Below, piece after piece: positions 11,611-24,026 of a DNA stretch of 64,000 nucleotides (the first letter of the stretch is position 1; each line of letters starts with the position of its first letter). The notes under the pieces are model-generated. The model saw only the letters and a list, made by a program, of their open reading frames with translations. It did no database searches and was not told the origin of the DNA. Origin of the DNA: Inia geoffrensis. Lineage: Eukaryota > Chordata > Mammalia > Artiodactyla > Iniidae. Location of the stretch: positions 56,334,001 through 56,398,000 of the forward strand of contig CM070903.1 in NCBI GenBank assembly GCA_036417435.1. The letters are read 5' to 3'. The translations under genes and the position numbers were made by a program.

Positions 11611-11790
11611 AGTTCAATTAAATTAAACAAATACTTTTTGAACACCCAATAAGTGCCAAAAATTGGCAAAATACTAGGGATACCTGAATAATTAATACAT
11701 GGCTTCTGCTCTCAAACTTTAAGTCTAGTAGGAGATAAGACTTGTCAACAAATTGTTTCCAGCATAAGTGCAATAAGGGACATACATTTG
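11610..11790 (-). repeat. L2 LINE 3' end
   Basis: Antisense L2: CACCCAATAAGTGCCAAAAA followed by ACTAGGGATACCTGAATA, then the TCTAGTAGGAGATAAGAC-type tail. Confidence 0.65.
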
Positions 11791-11799
11791 CTAAGAGAT

Positions 11800-12460
11800 T
11801 ATAATGAAAATAAAACAAATTGTTAAAATTCTTACCGCAGAAGGATTCCATTCAATAAACACATTGGGGTTTTTTTTTCCTTAAAATATTTCATTTCATG
11901 TAATGAATAACCCCCAAGGTAAAAATATCAGTAAAAATAGCAAATTGTCTTTTGTACCTGTCATTCAATGTACTGGTGGAAAACAGAGAGATAAAAACCT
12001 ACCTTGAAGAGAGCAAAGGAAATGCGTAGACCAGTGCTGAATCAAGACTTTATACACTTTTGTAAAGATCAATAGTGACAACTTCAGACAATTTTGCCAC
12101 TGTTTCTAAATTTGTCTACTGGTTTTTGAGAAGTTGAACCCATGGATCTGGATTTGGCACCCAAAATGTCTCTGAAGCAAGGGTGTAGGATGCCAGAAAA
12201 CTATTCCATTTCTCTAACCAAAATCCACAGACTAATTTAACTTGTTCTTTAAATGCTTGCTGCATAATAGGATTAAACAATATTAATGAGAGAAGCAGTA
12301 ACACCCCCTATGATGACATCAATTTTGGAGTCTTGGGGTCTAATGCTATCTCTCCCAGTGATTTTGAACAATCAAGTTAAGGGTCTCAACATTTTCCACG
12401 TTGGCAAGTTAACAGTTAACAATAGTTGTCTACTATTTATTTAGACCATTCTAACAATAC
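11800..12460. other. Intergenic, nothing recognised
   Basis: AT-rich sequence with no exon, no tRNA and no clear repeat. Confidence 0.4.
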
Positions 12461-12690
12461 GAAGAAAGAACACATATTAATGATTTACTGTGTTCCAAGC
12501 GCTGTTCAAAGTACTTTGCATATGTGAATTCATATAACAACACTAAAAAGCAGGACTTTTATTATTCCCACTTTACAAATGAGAAAACAGAGGCAGAGGT
12601 GATAAGTTAGTAATTTTTGGAGACAAGGTTGGAGCCTAGAATTTGGGCTTCAAAATCTATTCTTGTAACCATTATGATATACAATTATTC
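12460..12690 (-). repeat. MIR SINE
   Basis: Antisense MIR: 'tgttccaagcgctgttcaaa' is followed by ATTCCCACTTTACAAATGAG and an aaacagaggcagagg core. Confidence 0.8.
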
Positions 12691-12699
12691 ACTCTTAAT

Positions 12700-14690
12700 T
12701 CTGACAATGTTCTTTAATATCTTCCCCCAAAAAATGTAATTCTAGAAAGTGTCCTTTCTATCCAAGGAAATATATTGCTATCTTCTTCCAATTGCCAGGA
12801 CATTTTCTTTTGCTGCAGTTGCTAGGTAAAGCAAACAGCTGATTGCTATAAAGCTAAAAACAGCTAGACAAAGCCTTGGCTTTGAATCACTTTTCCAGGA
12901 CTTGAAAGCCTTTTGCGAAACCTGAAAATGTCTCCCCGGAGCAAAGGAGTTTCTGAACTATGTTTAAAATAACTTGGGAAGTGATGTAAAAATGTGGAAT
13001 TCTCTGAGGTTATAGGAAACAGCTCATGCAATCAGTTCTCAGCACTGTTGGGCCAGTTCTGCATAACTCTTCACCCAAACCAATTAATTCACCATTTTCC
13101 GTTGAGGAAAAAAGCAGAGAGTCGAGAGATACCTATGCTGAAGCCTATGACAGCAGTGTTACGGGCAGAAATGGGCTAGTAATAAATGCTGAAGCAAGTA
13201 CTGCATAATTATAGCTAATCAGTTATGCTAAAGTGAGCCAATATGGCAGCCTAATTGAGATGATCCTTGTTGCTTCTTACAGGAATGCAATTTAATTAGA
13301 ATGAGTACACTGACATCAGTAACCTCACAGAATCCCAGGCAATATGAGATGAGCAAGAGAAGTATCACCCTGGCTGGCTTTCAGTCTGTAGGAAATGGAC
13401 ATTGAGGCTGTCTACTTGGCCTATGGGAGACTGGAAGTCATTTTTCCTGTGTGTTTAGGGCTTGAGAAAATGGGTGTGTTGTTGTGTTTGGACATTTAAA
13501 GAAGAATCAATCCAGATAAAGCAGACAAAATAGTTTAACATGCATTTCAAGGAGCTCTGAGGTTTCAAAATTCCAAAAGCAGAAGAAACTAACCAGACTG
13601 GATTTTCAGAGGGGTCTAATTTGGAATAAATAAGAGGCAGCTATTAAGAGTAATAAACCTGTTTCCATTGTGAATAGTCAGGAGGAGAGACGTGTTCCTG
13701 TGGACTCTGAGGGCAGGTGGTGGGGAGGAAGAGGAGGGGTACATGCTGAGTGACAGGGAGTGTTTTGGTTCAGTCTATTGAAAAAAAAAATCCCAAGAAA
13801 AGGCAGGATCAAGGAGTTGCTGATGTGGCCTAGCTGGCATTTGGTAGCTGACCAACCTACAGGGTAGATAGGCAAGATAGCTCTGGAGATTAAAATGTGG
13901 GCTCTGATATCTTATGATAATTCCAGGAGAATGAGGCAGGGTTACCCATTCTCTGGCTTAAATAGAGAATGGGGATCAAAACAAAAGCCTTTTTGTAAAG
14001 TTGTGTCTTAAAAAAATAAAACAGGTGAGAGCTAAATTTTGTTAACAGCTGCTATATTCAAATGATCAAATCCCGCACATAATTGACTGGACAATAATAT
14101 TAAAGTAACTATGTATTCCTAACAGAGAAGCACCTTTGAAGATTTGCTGTATATTGATGACCAGAAGTCATTACTTAAAATGTAGTTGATCAAGCACTCT
14201 AATACACAGACCCAAAAGTCAAATCTCAAATCTTACTATAATAATTGTGAAGACCAAATGTTTTGCAACATTGACTGCACAGATGTTACTACCATTTGAG
14301 AGCCAAATAATTCACATGATGTTGCTTTGAATCACAATTTATTACAAGTAATTCTTTCTGTTTTTAACTTAGATGGAAGGGTCAATATCATAAAAGATGT
14401 TACAGTATGTTAGTCAATGGAGGAAGGGAGAGAGGAGTTTGCTGCAGATTTAAAAGAAGGAAAAAAATAGCACTATCAAATCCTTTCCCTTCCAGGGTGC
14501 CCATCTTTTTCCCCTCCCAACTCTATCGGTGCGATTTGAGGATGAGCACATTTGTCAAAGGACTTGATGTGTGGATGTAAAGTGATGCTTTCATGTCTGT
14601 TAGAAAATAAGATCATTAGTTTATGAGGAGGATAATTGTTAAAGAAGTGTGTGGTATTTAAATGAGAATGAGTTACAAAAGTATCATAGT
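12700..14690. other. Intergenic, apparently unique DNA
   Basis: About 2 kb without a gene or a recognised repeat. A block near 13200-13330 (GCTAATCAGTTATGCTAAAG) is repeat-free and motif-rich. Confidence 0.4.
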
Positions 14691-14710
14691 GTATTTAAAA
14701 ATTACTCGAT

Positions 14711-14912
14711 GTGGGCTTCACTGGTGGCGCAGTGGTTGAGACTTCCCCTGCTGATGCACGGGACGCGGCCTCATGCCCCGGTCCAGGAAGATCCCACATG
14801 CCGCCGAGCGGCTGGGCCGCTGAGCCTGCGCGTCCGGAGCCTGTGCTCCGCAACGGGAGAGGCCACAACAGTTAGAGGCCCGGGTACCGGAAAAAAAAAA
14901 AAAAAAAAAAAA
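14711..14912 (+). repeat. CHR SINE, short form, internal deletion
   Basis: Starts at about 14713 with GGGCTTCACTGGTGGCGC and ends in oligo(A). Compared with its neighbours it lacks the CCGTGAGCCATGG segment (GCTGGGCCGCTGAGCCTG). Target-site duplication ATTACTCGAT at 14701-14710 and 14913-14922. Confidence 0.95.
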
Positions 14913-14998
14913 ATTACTCGATACGTTTAAGAATAGTGGCTATCTCTGTGTAGTCGGATTATGGATTCTTTAAAAAATTATTTTGCATCTCTATATTT

Positions 14999-15287
14999 TC
15001 TTTTTTTTACAAATTTATTTATTTAATTTATTTATTTTTGGCTGCATTGGGTCTTCGTTGCGGTGCGCTGGCTTCTCGTTGCAGTGGCTTCTCTTGTTGC
15101 AGAGCCCTGGCTCTAGGTGCCCGGGCTTCAGGAGTTGCGGCTTGTGGGCTCTGGAGTGCAGGCTCAGTAGCTGTGGCGCATTGGCTTAGTTGCTCCGCGG
15201 CATGTGGGATCTTCCCAGACCAGGGCTCGAACCCGTGTCCCCTGCACTGGCAGGCGGATTCTTAACCACTGCATCACCAGGGAAGCC
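14999..15287 (-). repeat. CHR SINE, long form
   Basis: Antisense copy from a T-rich tail to ATCACCAGGGAAGCC. Target-site duplication CTATATTT at 14991-14998 and 15288-15295. Confidence 0.93.
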
Positions 15288-15322
15288 CTATATTTCCTAA
15301 TCTATAATAAACATGCATTTTT

Positions 15323-15667
15323 AAAATATCTTTATTGGAGTATAATTGCTTTACAATGGTGTGTTAGTTTCTGTTGTACAACAAAGTGAATCAGCTATAA
15401 GTATATACATATATCCCCATATCCCCTCCCTCTTGAGACTCCCTCCCATCTTCCCTATCCCACCCCTCTAGGTCGTCACAAAGCATCGAGTTGATCTCCC
15501 TGTGCTATGTAGCTACTTCCCACTAGCCGTCCATTTTACATTTGGTAGTATATATATGTCAATGCCACTCTGTCACTTCGTCCCAGCTTCCCCTCCCCAA
15601 CCCATGTCCTCAAGTCCATTCTCTACATCTGGGTCTTTATTCCTGCCCTGCCACTAGGTTCATCAAT
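15323..15667 (-). repeat. Young L1 3' UTR fragment (cetartiodactyl type)
   Basis: Antisense L1 3' end: AATATCTTTATTGGAGTATA, then GTTGTACAACAAAGTGAATC. A 5'-truncated insertion of about 345 bp. Flanked by ATAAACATGCATTTTT at 15307-15322 and 15668-15683. Confidence 0.85.
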
Positions 15668-15676
15668 ATAAACATG

Positions 15677-15683
<7 letters not shown>

Positions 15684-15720
<37 letters not shown>

Positions 15721-15911
15721 GGTACGCAGGCCTCTCACTGTTGTGGTCTACTCCCGTCGCGGAGCACAGGCTCCGGACGCGCAGGCTCAGCGGCCATGGC
15801 TCACGGGCCCAGCCGCTCCGCGGCACGTGGGATCTTCCCGGACCGGGGCACGAACCCGTGTCCCCTGCATCGGCAGGCGGACTCTCAACCACTGCGCCAC
15901 CAGGGAAGCCC
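15684..15911 (-). repeat. CHR SINE, short form
   Basis: Antisense: about 35 T, then GCGGTACGCAGGCCTCTCAC, ending CGCCACCAGGGAAGCC. Flanked by the same target as the neighbouring L1, copies at 15668-15683 and 15912-15926. Confidence 0.95.
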
Positions 15912-15999
15912 TAAACATGCATTTTTGTGTAATAAAAAATTATCTTAAAATAAGATGCTGGTCAGTATTTCTGGATGTAAATTAGAGTCATAATTGAGT

Positions 16000-16080
16000 G
16001 TATGTCTTTATATATTCACATATATAATATATACTATATGCATATACATATATAATTAACATATAAATAAGTCAAACGTA
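16000..16080. repeat. AT-rich low-complexity tract
   Basis: Runs of TATATA/CATATA-type sequence with no other feature. Confidence 0.7.
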
Positions 16081-16091
16081 TTATACACCTA

Positions 16092-17050
16092 TCTTTTTTT
16101 TTTTTTTTGGTTTGTCTTTGGCCTCTTGCCGTAATCTGTATCAGAGTTTACAGTTTCTTATACCTCCACTCACATCTTTCTTGCTTTCCCCCCTACCCCA
16201 CACATGACCCAGGTTAACAATTTAGAATTCATCTTTTGATATTTTCCTCCATGCTGAAACGCTCACGTAGGTATGCAAACACATCACAAATTGCTCTTGG
16301 TTGTTTAACAAAGTGAGATCAATTATATATAGGTCTCTAAGTCTTACTTTCCTCACTCAATAACGTCATTGAAAACCTGTCAAACCAACCACAGGAACTC
16401 TAACTCATTTTAATGGCTGTATGATATTCCATGGTGTAGATGTACCATAATTTATTCAGCAATTCCCCTATTGAAGTTTCTAGATTTTTTTTTTGCCACC
16501 ATGAAAAATATTGTAATTGGCATCTTTGTATGTGTGTCATTACTCAAAGTTTTATTACTTTGGGAAAGTGTCTCAGGAGTGGGAATATTAAGTCAGAGAA
16601 AATGCATTTAAAATTTTAATAGATATTGTCAGATTGCTTTCCAAAAAGGCAGTAACACTTAACAATTTCACCTGCCATGTATGAAAGTACACTTTTTCCT
16701 GCATTACTGACAGTAATTGCATTCTCATTCTTTTTAATTTTCAACAATCCAATAAATGTAAAGTAATATCTCATCTTAACTTTAATTTCATTTCCCAGCC
16801 TATTAAAGAACTTGAGCATCTTTTCAAAAGCTTATCAGTCATTTGAATTGATTCTTGTCTGAGTTGTTTATTCTGCCTATTTATTTTGCCTATTTTCCTA
16901 TGGGGGTGTTTGGTTTTTCTTTTCAATTTGCAGCTGTTCTTTGTACATTTTGTATCCCAGTCCTTTGTCTGCCATTTGTATTATCTGATTTATTTACCAT
17001 ATCATTTGTCTCCTGAATTTGTTTGTGGTAAGAGTTGTATTATATTTTGA
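16092..17050 (-). repeat. L1M LINE 3' end
   Basis: Antisense L1: ATGGCTGTATGATATTCCAT, then 'ttattcagcaattccccta', then a TTTAATAGATATTGTCAGAT-type segment, and finally CTATTTTCCTATGGGGGTGT. Preceded by a T tract (16095-16108) that is the former poly(A). Confidence 0.8.
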
Positions 17051-17059
17051 TACAGTTAA

Positions 17060-19160
17060 AAATACCTATCTTTTCTTTTTATAACTAAGAATATTTATTT
17101 GTCTATCTTTGGAGGATTATAAATGGTTATATTTAGCCAGTATTTCTTGGTAGTCCCAGTATTAGGTGCCAAGGCGAACGACAACAATAACAAAATTGCC
17201 TTTTGCAAATGGACAATTTAGGAACAGAAAACTCCAAAGTTATTTAAATAAGACAGAAGTTTATTTCTGTCATAAAGTGAAGTTAAGAAGGACTTAATCC
17301 AGAGCTTGGATGTATACCCCACTGTAAGGGATCAAGTTTCTTCTTTCTTCATGATCTATTGTGCATGGCTTCTATTCCCCACGTCAGCTCACGACCCAAA
17401 ATTCTGTGGGCGATCCAGCCATTTCGTCCATTTCCAGTCCAAAAGAAAGAAGGAAAAAAGCGCTAAGCCCTTTAAAGATTTTTCTCAGAAATTGTCCACC
17501 ATTTCCATTTAGATCACATTAACGTCACATTAAGAAGGACTTAATGACACTTAATTGCAAAGGATGCTTACATTTCCCTGGCCACTAGTGAAGAGAGACT
17601 ACGAAACAGTCTTTACTTCAGGTGGCTTCTTGCTCAGCTAAAAACCAGGGGTTTCAATATTTTGGAAGATGACTAAAGCTTACCACAAGAGACCTTCAAA
17701 ACAATAATTAGTCAAGAGACTTTGAGACTAATGATTTTGGGGAAAATATATCTCTTATGAAGGCTTTATACTACTCTAAATAGACAAATAAATGATGAGT
17801 AAATACATTAATGAATTCACTTCTAATATTTTTCCAGAGCTCACTTACTTTCCCTAACCTCTCTCTTCCAACACAACCACTCTCGAGTCATCTTCTTCTC
17901 TAGCCAAGTGGCAACAGACATTTTATAGCAGATGAGGCTCACTTATTTGGAAAATTGTTATCAACCAAAAGTGACCGGACACCACTGAATAAAAAAGTGA
18001 CTTTTTTTTTCCCTATCCATTGCTCTGGTTCATCAATTGCCTGATGCTCTCAAGAATCTGGAAACCTCCTTCATGAGTCTGGTAAAAAGGACCAAAGAAA
18101 AAATTCACTGGGAGAAAAAACATTTTCCAGTTAGAAGGTTAATGCTCCTGGGTGTTTTTTAATGAGTGGCTAGTGGCTAGATTCAAAAGAGTAACTGCTG
18201 TTTAGATGCTCTCATGTCTAGCTTATTTTTTAATAAGATTGCACATTGCAAAAGAATGTAATAAATTTTATCTTTAAGAAGTAAAGATAGAGGCAATGCA
18301 GATGCCATAGTTTATAATGTGGGTCTGTTATCTGGCTGCCTTTTGAACCTAAGAGATAAATTTCAAATTATATTTCCCCACCGTTTGCCGTGTATTGAAA
18401 ATAATGCAAACTTTCAAAGCAAATCAGGTCTCTAATTTTGAAATAAGATATCTGAATTATTAAAGAAATGGTCAGGAATTACAATTAGGGCCACGTGACA
18501 GGCAGACATATGTCTTTTTATTTTATTCTTTGATCATGTCTAATAGTAATAAAAGAAAAAAGAAGAAATAAGTATCCGGTGCTGAGCTGCTCACTTACAA
18601 TTCCACTATCTCTGAAAACTCCTGGATCTGTCATTCAGCAGGATGACTTTTTCCCTCATGATTGAAACTGGATTCAAATACATGAAATGGGCCAATAAAG
18701 TTAGACTCTTAGGCAGTGATGCTTCAATAAACAAACTCTCCATGCAGCACTTTATTAATCAATTTATGCCACCAACAAGCATGTTAAAATTATAAGTCAT
18801 GCAAATCAGAGCTACCTGATTTTGCAGCTGTGAGGCATATCTTTAGTCCTCACAGTAAACTGAAGGTGGCAAAGTCGTCAAGTCTGAAATTTATTTTCCC
18901 TGTTCTGCTTCCTTTTCCTATCTCTGTTCTCTCATTTGTGAGGTTAATGTTCTCTGATTTTTTTACGCACTTCCAGTCAGTTCAGCTCATGATCTGATTA
19001 TTGGGCAGCTGCGCAGGGGGCTGTGTGCCAGTCATGAGGTGAACACTGGTAAATAGGCAGATCCCTGCCCTCCAGGCGCCCAGGCCCTAGAGCAGAACTG
19101 CACAGCCCTATGGTGAGACCCATTACAAATTATTTTAAATGGAATAGTACTTGTAATACT
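17060..19160. other. Intergenic, apparently unique DNA
   Basis: About 2.1 kb, AT-rich, with no exon. The interval around 18700-18840 is free of recognised repeats and contains an octamer ATGCAAAT. Confidence 0.4.
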
Positions 19161-19180
19161 TATGTGTTCCAGTGATTTTT

Positions 19181-19558
19181 TTTTTGGATCAATTGTATAT
19201 TTCTTTTTTTTAGAGAATATAATATTTATTTATTTTTGGCTGCGTTGGGTCTTGCTTGCTGTGCGCAGGTTTTCTCTAGTTGCGGTGAGCAAGGGCTACT
19301 CTTCTTTGTGGTGTGCGGGCTTCTCATTATGATGGCTTCTCTTGTTGCGGAGCACTGGCTCTTGGTGCCCAGGCTTCAGTAGTTGCAGCACGTAGGCTCA
19401 GTAGTTGTGGCTTGCGGGCTCTAGAGCGCAGGTTTAGTAGTTGTGGCGCAAGAGCTTAGTTGCTCCACGGATGTGGGATTTTCCCGGACCAGGGCTTGAA
19501 CCCGTGTCCCCTGCATTGGCAGGTGGATTCTTAACCACTGTGCCACCAGGGAAGCCCC
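19181..19558 (-). repeat. CHR SINE, long form
   Basis: Antisense, about 378 bp including an AT-rich tail. Ends GTGCCACCAGGGAAGCCC. Target-site duplication TCCAGTGATTTTT at 19168-19180 and 19559-19571. More diverged than the short copies. Confidence 0.95.
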
Positions 19559-19959
19559 TCCAGTGATTTTTATTTAAAAAATATAAATTAGAATATGCAG
19601 AGAATCAGTGATATATATAATAAATGTTTGATATGACATTAAAAAATATGTAAATTAGAACAGATTTGAAAATATCCATACATTAATACATATTACTTGC
19701 AATCACTCACACATGTTTTCTCCAATGGAAGCATCTAGCTGACACCTGGTCATAAACTCCAGCCCATCTGATCTATACCACAAACCCTAAGCCTTGATTT
19801 TATGAACACTTGTCATGTATGTGACTAAGGAAAGAGGTGAGGACTAGAGTTATCTGATGTACTTATCTCAGAAAAAAAAGAATTTGAAAACAGATCACAT
19901 GCAGTGGGTTAACATTCATTTACATTATTTGTAACTAATTCATTTTGAAGAGCTCTCAA

Positions 19960-20085
19960 CTATGTTCTCACGCCTTAATACTTAATATTAAGCATTAATT
20001 TAATACTAGAATATATTACTATACTATACTATAATAAATTAATATATAAAGTATTAATATAATACTTAATATTTCTAATTGGGGA
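19960..20085. repeat. AT-rich low-complexity tract
   Basis: Irregular repeats of AATACTTAATATT and TACTATACTA type. Confidence 0.6.
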
Positions 20086-20106
20086 GTCCAAAAGGTATCC
20101 TGCTAG

Positions 20107-20297
20107 AAGTGGCTCTTAAAATTTAGCATCAATCAAAATACCGTAGAGGGTTTATTAGAACCCAGATTGCTGTGTGCTACCCCCAGTTTCTCATTTAATA
20201 GGTCTAGGATGAAGTCTGATAATTTGCATTTCTAACAGGCTTCCAGTTGCTATTGATGCTGCTGGTCTGGGGACCTCACTCTGAGAACAACTGTGCT
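20107..20297 (-). mobile_element. MER5A-type hAT-Charlie MITE
   Basis: Antisense MER5A: AGTGGCTCTTAAAATTTAGC at one end and CACTCTGAGAACAACTGTGC at the other, approximating the terminal inverted repeats. Confidence 0.75.
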
Positions 20298-20769
20298 AGA
20301 CTAAAAGAATCTCCTGCAATAGTAAGCAAGTGTTAACGCACCAGGGCCTACTGTATTCTCCTCGGACCTACCCACTCAACCAACCCTAAAGACCAGGCTC
20401 ACTTAACCTTGCTCTGGTGACTTAGACACTGGCACACATAGTAGCCTCCAGACTCCAAGAGAGGAAAGTCTTCCCCCCAGGGCTCCCTGTCCCAGCACAG
20501 GTCTACATGGAAACATCCTTTACTACCTCCCACTGCAAAGGACTCTCAGCTGTAGAGGCTATGTTTTATGAGACAATTTATGTTATTCTAGGTAGCTTCT
20601 CATTTTTAAAAAAATCATCACCCATCCCACCCCCAAGTAATGTCTAGAATGAATTTCCACCATTCTTATTTTGTGTGGACCATATCTCAGAACTTCTCAG
20701 TATCTACACTAGTCAGGCCAATTTGGGGTTTGACAAATATGTCACCATAGACAAAATCTTGTTTTGGTT

Positions 20770-20995
20770 TATCAGAAGAGCCTAGAGGTTAAGCGGTGGG
20801 CTCTGAAGCCAGGCTGCCTGAGTGTGAATTCCAACTCCACTCTTTCCTAACAAGGTGACACTGCGCAAGTTCCTGAGTTTTCTCATCCATATTATGCCTA
20901 TATCTTAAGGTTTTTATTTTAAATAAAATTAGATCCATAAAGTCCTCAGAACAGTACATGGAAGAGAGAAGGTATTCAGTGGGTGGCAATAATTA
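20770..20995 (+). repeat. MIR SINE
   Basis: Nearly full-length MIR in plus orientation: CTAGAGGTTAAGCGGTGGGC, GGCTGCCTGAGTGTGAATTC, then the GAACAGTACATGGAAGAGAG-type 3' part. Confidence 0.85.
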
Positions 20996-20999
20996 TTAT

Positions 21000-21330
21000 A
21001 AAAGAACTGTAACTACATTGGGGCATATAGGAGTAGAATTTATTCAGTTTCTCACTAATTAAGAATGGCCATATCCTGGCAAGACTAATAGGCAGGTATA
21101 TAATGAATTTCTTTGGGTCTTCAACTTCTTGCAATAGTCTTCGTGGTGAAACAGGTTGAGCTCACAGACACATTAAAATCAGGGATAATGGCTGTGACTT
21201 TCTGCACTCAGTCAAACAACATGGTAAGCAATTTTGTCCTTAAAGAGCAATGACCCAATTTGAGCATACGTCTCAATTCATTTCAAAAGCACTAAACTCA
21301 CACTGAGTGTGGCAGGAAGATCTAAGCTCC
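21000..21330. other. Intergenic, nothing recognised
   Basis: Unique-looking sequence with no exon. Confidence 0.35.
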
Positions 21331-21334
21331 TATA

Positions 21335-21500
21335 AGAGTCTGTGTTCTGGGTACTGTTATCATCTCCTGTTTATAGGGAAGGAATCGAGCCTTGGGGAGG
21401 GAGTGACTGCACAAGGTCACAGTGTTAATATCCAGCAGGACCAGTACTCAAAGTCAGGCAGGCTGACACCAGAGGCCATGATCTTCACCCTTCTGGCCCT
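21335..21500 (-). repeat. MIR SINE
   Basis: Antisense MIR with CTGCACAAGGTCACAGTGTT following a degenerate GGGAAGGAATCGAGCCTTGG core. Confidence 0.65.
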
Positions 21501-21904
21501 TTGTCTCTGGGTTGGTCCCAGAGACAACTCTTTTCAGTAAATAATTAGATTCATGCAGCTTTGGTGTCAGTGGAAAGAGAGAAAGTGACTTGACATACTC
21601 TGTCCTACCAGGTACAGAGAACAGACCTGGAATGCTGGAAAATTTCAGCACCACGACCCTTGGTGTCTGAGAAAAGGAAAGTGAGAAGTTGTGTGTTGCT
21701 GGATTGGACACAGAGCACACAGAACAAAATCACATGGAATGTTTTACCATCTGTCTGGATTTTTTAAAAGTAGGCTGATTACACTTATAATGTCATCTCA
21801 TGATTACTCAGAAGTTACATCATAGCCTATTTTTATTCTGTCATATAGTAATTTGTGTGCTGCAAATTAAGACTAGCAAGAATAAAACTCCAGGCTCCTG
21901 CTGT

Positions 21905-22100
21905 CAGGCTATTCAACATTTTCTTAGACAGATTACAAACATATGTTGAATATCCACTCACTGCCCAGTCTTGGTGCTAAGCTTTTGGGAAAAATCTAAA
22001 AATATCAGACACAGTTCCCATCTTAAAAGAGCACATGATCGTATTGGTAAGATGAGGTAAATGCAACTAAAATTATTAGACCAAAATAGAGGATCAGATA
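21905..22100 (-). repeat. L2 LINE 3' end
   Basis: Antisense L2: ATGTTGAATATCCACTCACT, then CTTGGTGCTAAGCTTTTGGG and ACACAGTTCCCATCTTAAAA. Confidence 0.65.
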
Positions 22101-22349
22101 AGAGGAAGGTAGCCAGGAAGATGGTGTGGCATTGACAGCATGGGAAAACCTGTGGATAAAGAGGTGGAGACATACAAGCTCTATTTAGTCATTCTGCCTG
22201 CAACATGACAATACACTTGAAATTCAGACTGAGGGCAGATTGTGGAAGGCTTTGGCTATCTGGCTAAGGAGTTTAGATTTTACTCTAGATTTTAAAAATA
22301 TTCTTTTAAGGGCCAAATACACTTTTCAAACTAACTACAATATAAGCAT

Positions 22350-23260
22350 CTTGACTGAAACTTCTGTATTTAGCAAGATGGAGAGATGGAGTAGATTTAC
22401 CCTCTTACCTAAAACAGCTAAAAATATTCACAGGAGGTGTGATACAACGGTTTACTAGTCATTATTCAACAAGCAAGGAAGGGCAATGATCCTTTAGAGA
22501 TGAAACAGACAAGGTGAGCTCCATGACAGCCCCAGGTGACTGCTTGGAGAGTTGCCAGGCCAGGACATAGGGAGTTTTCAGCCATCTCCCTGAGTTAAGG
22601 AGATGGACCTGAGAGTCTGAAGTGCCCAGGGTGGCTAGGGTTCACAGAACAGAGCATTGGAAAGGAGAGAGCTGCTCAGAGAGAGTTCTGGGTACCTTCA
22701 GAGGACCTTCCCCAAGTCCTCAGCTGAGTAGTGATCAGTACATTCTTGTGAAGAAAGAACCACCCAAAAGGACTAGAGGAGAATTGTCAGAGTCCACCAG
22801 AAATAGTTCCTGTTTCCCCAAGTCAGGGTGGAAAAATCTCATACTTCATGGGAAATCAGGAAGAATATTCAAAAAAGTTTTGCCTCAATAGTGGGGAAAA
22901 TTTGCCCAAGACTAAGCACTGTGCTAGTACTTCCTATAAAGCTTCAAAATCTGAATAGAAAGGGTCAGTTTCCAAGTAACTCAACTGCATACCAGAAAAA
23001 AGCTCAAAAATATTTATAGGAATACAAATATGTCCAACACCCAATAAACTAAAATTCTGGCATCCAGTTAAAAATTACCAGGCATTCAAAGAAGCAGGAA
23101 AATACAGCTTAAAATGAGAACAAAAAAATCAATCAAAACTGACCTAGAAATGACATGGATGATAGAATTAGTAGATAAGAACATTGAAACAGTTACCAAA
23201 CTGTATTCCATATATTCAAGAAACTAGTAGAAATATTGAACATGATGTAGAGCAAGAAAT
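22350..23260 (+). repeat. Old L1 5' UTR / ORF1-proximal fragment
   Basis: Late part matches L1M sequence preceding or within ORF1: GACCTAGAAATGACATGGAT, GATAGAATTAGTAGATAAGA, then an ATTCCATATATTCAAGAAAC-type segment. No intact reading frame. Confidence 0.55.
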
Positions 23261-23269
23261 CATTGCTCT

Positions 23270-24020
23270 GGTCAAGAAATGTTAATGCTAATGAGCCAAA
23301 TCATGTGTTTCAGTGAAGCCCAGTTTGAGAATTATTGCTCTGGGCTATCGGAAGCCACTGAAGACTTTTCAGCAAAATTTGACATGAAAATAATGAAATG
23401 AAAATATTTTAGGAAGATTGAATTGATAGTGAGATTCAGGATGGAATTGACAGGGAAACTAGGAGCAAAGAATTTAGGCAGGAGATAACTGTAATAATAT
23501 AGCAGGGAAATGATATTTTGGCCTAAAAGAATAGAGGTGAAAATAGAGGTAGGGAATGGTTTGTTATTTTATTTTTTTTAGTTTACATTTTGTTATTAAG
23601 GTCACCTAGTGTGCCTGGCAGTTTGTCCATTTGAAGGGAAGGATCAGTGCGGCTGTCTCTTAGGCTGATGACTTCAGAAGTCTGCAGGATAGCATTCAAG
23701 TCCATTTTGATAAACTCTTAGAGCTACACTAGGTATCCCGGAACAATGTCAAAAAAAAAAAAAAAAGGCATTATCTTTGAAATTTCATGAAAACTGGGTC
23801 TTCTTTTTAGAAATAAGGAACAGAATAATTCATATGGTGTATGAAGGTTAATATTGTAATGGTACTTGGTTTTAAGTATAAGCTGGTTAATTGACTGGGG
23901 TCAAACTTTGTGACAAGCCAAGTTATGAAGGAAGAGACATGGATTTAAGCAGAAGTTTTATGCACAAAAGACACTGAGAAGGAAAGAAGCAACTTAGGAA
24001 ATGGAAGGTGGTGAATTAAT
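23270..24020. other. Intergenic with oligo(A) tract
   Basis: Contains an oligo(A) run at about 23751-23766. No gene recognised. Confidence 0.35.
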
Positions 24021-24026
24021 GACTAA

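Noticed and set aside
15542..15985. A 147-codon open frame, and similar frames of 70-150 codons at 24117, 51501, 58430, 62485, 62630 and 63128.
   Set aside because: All run through CHR SINE copies, and their similar peptides (SPPADAGDTGSCPGPG type) come from the repeat, not from a gene family.
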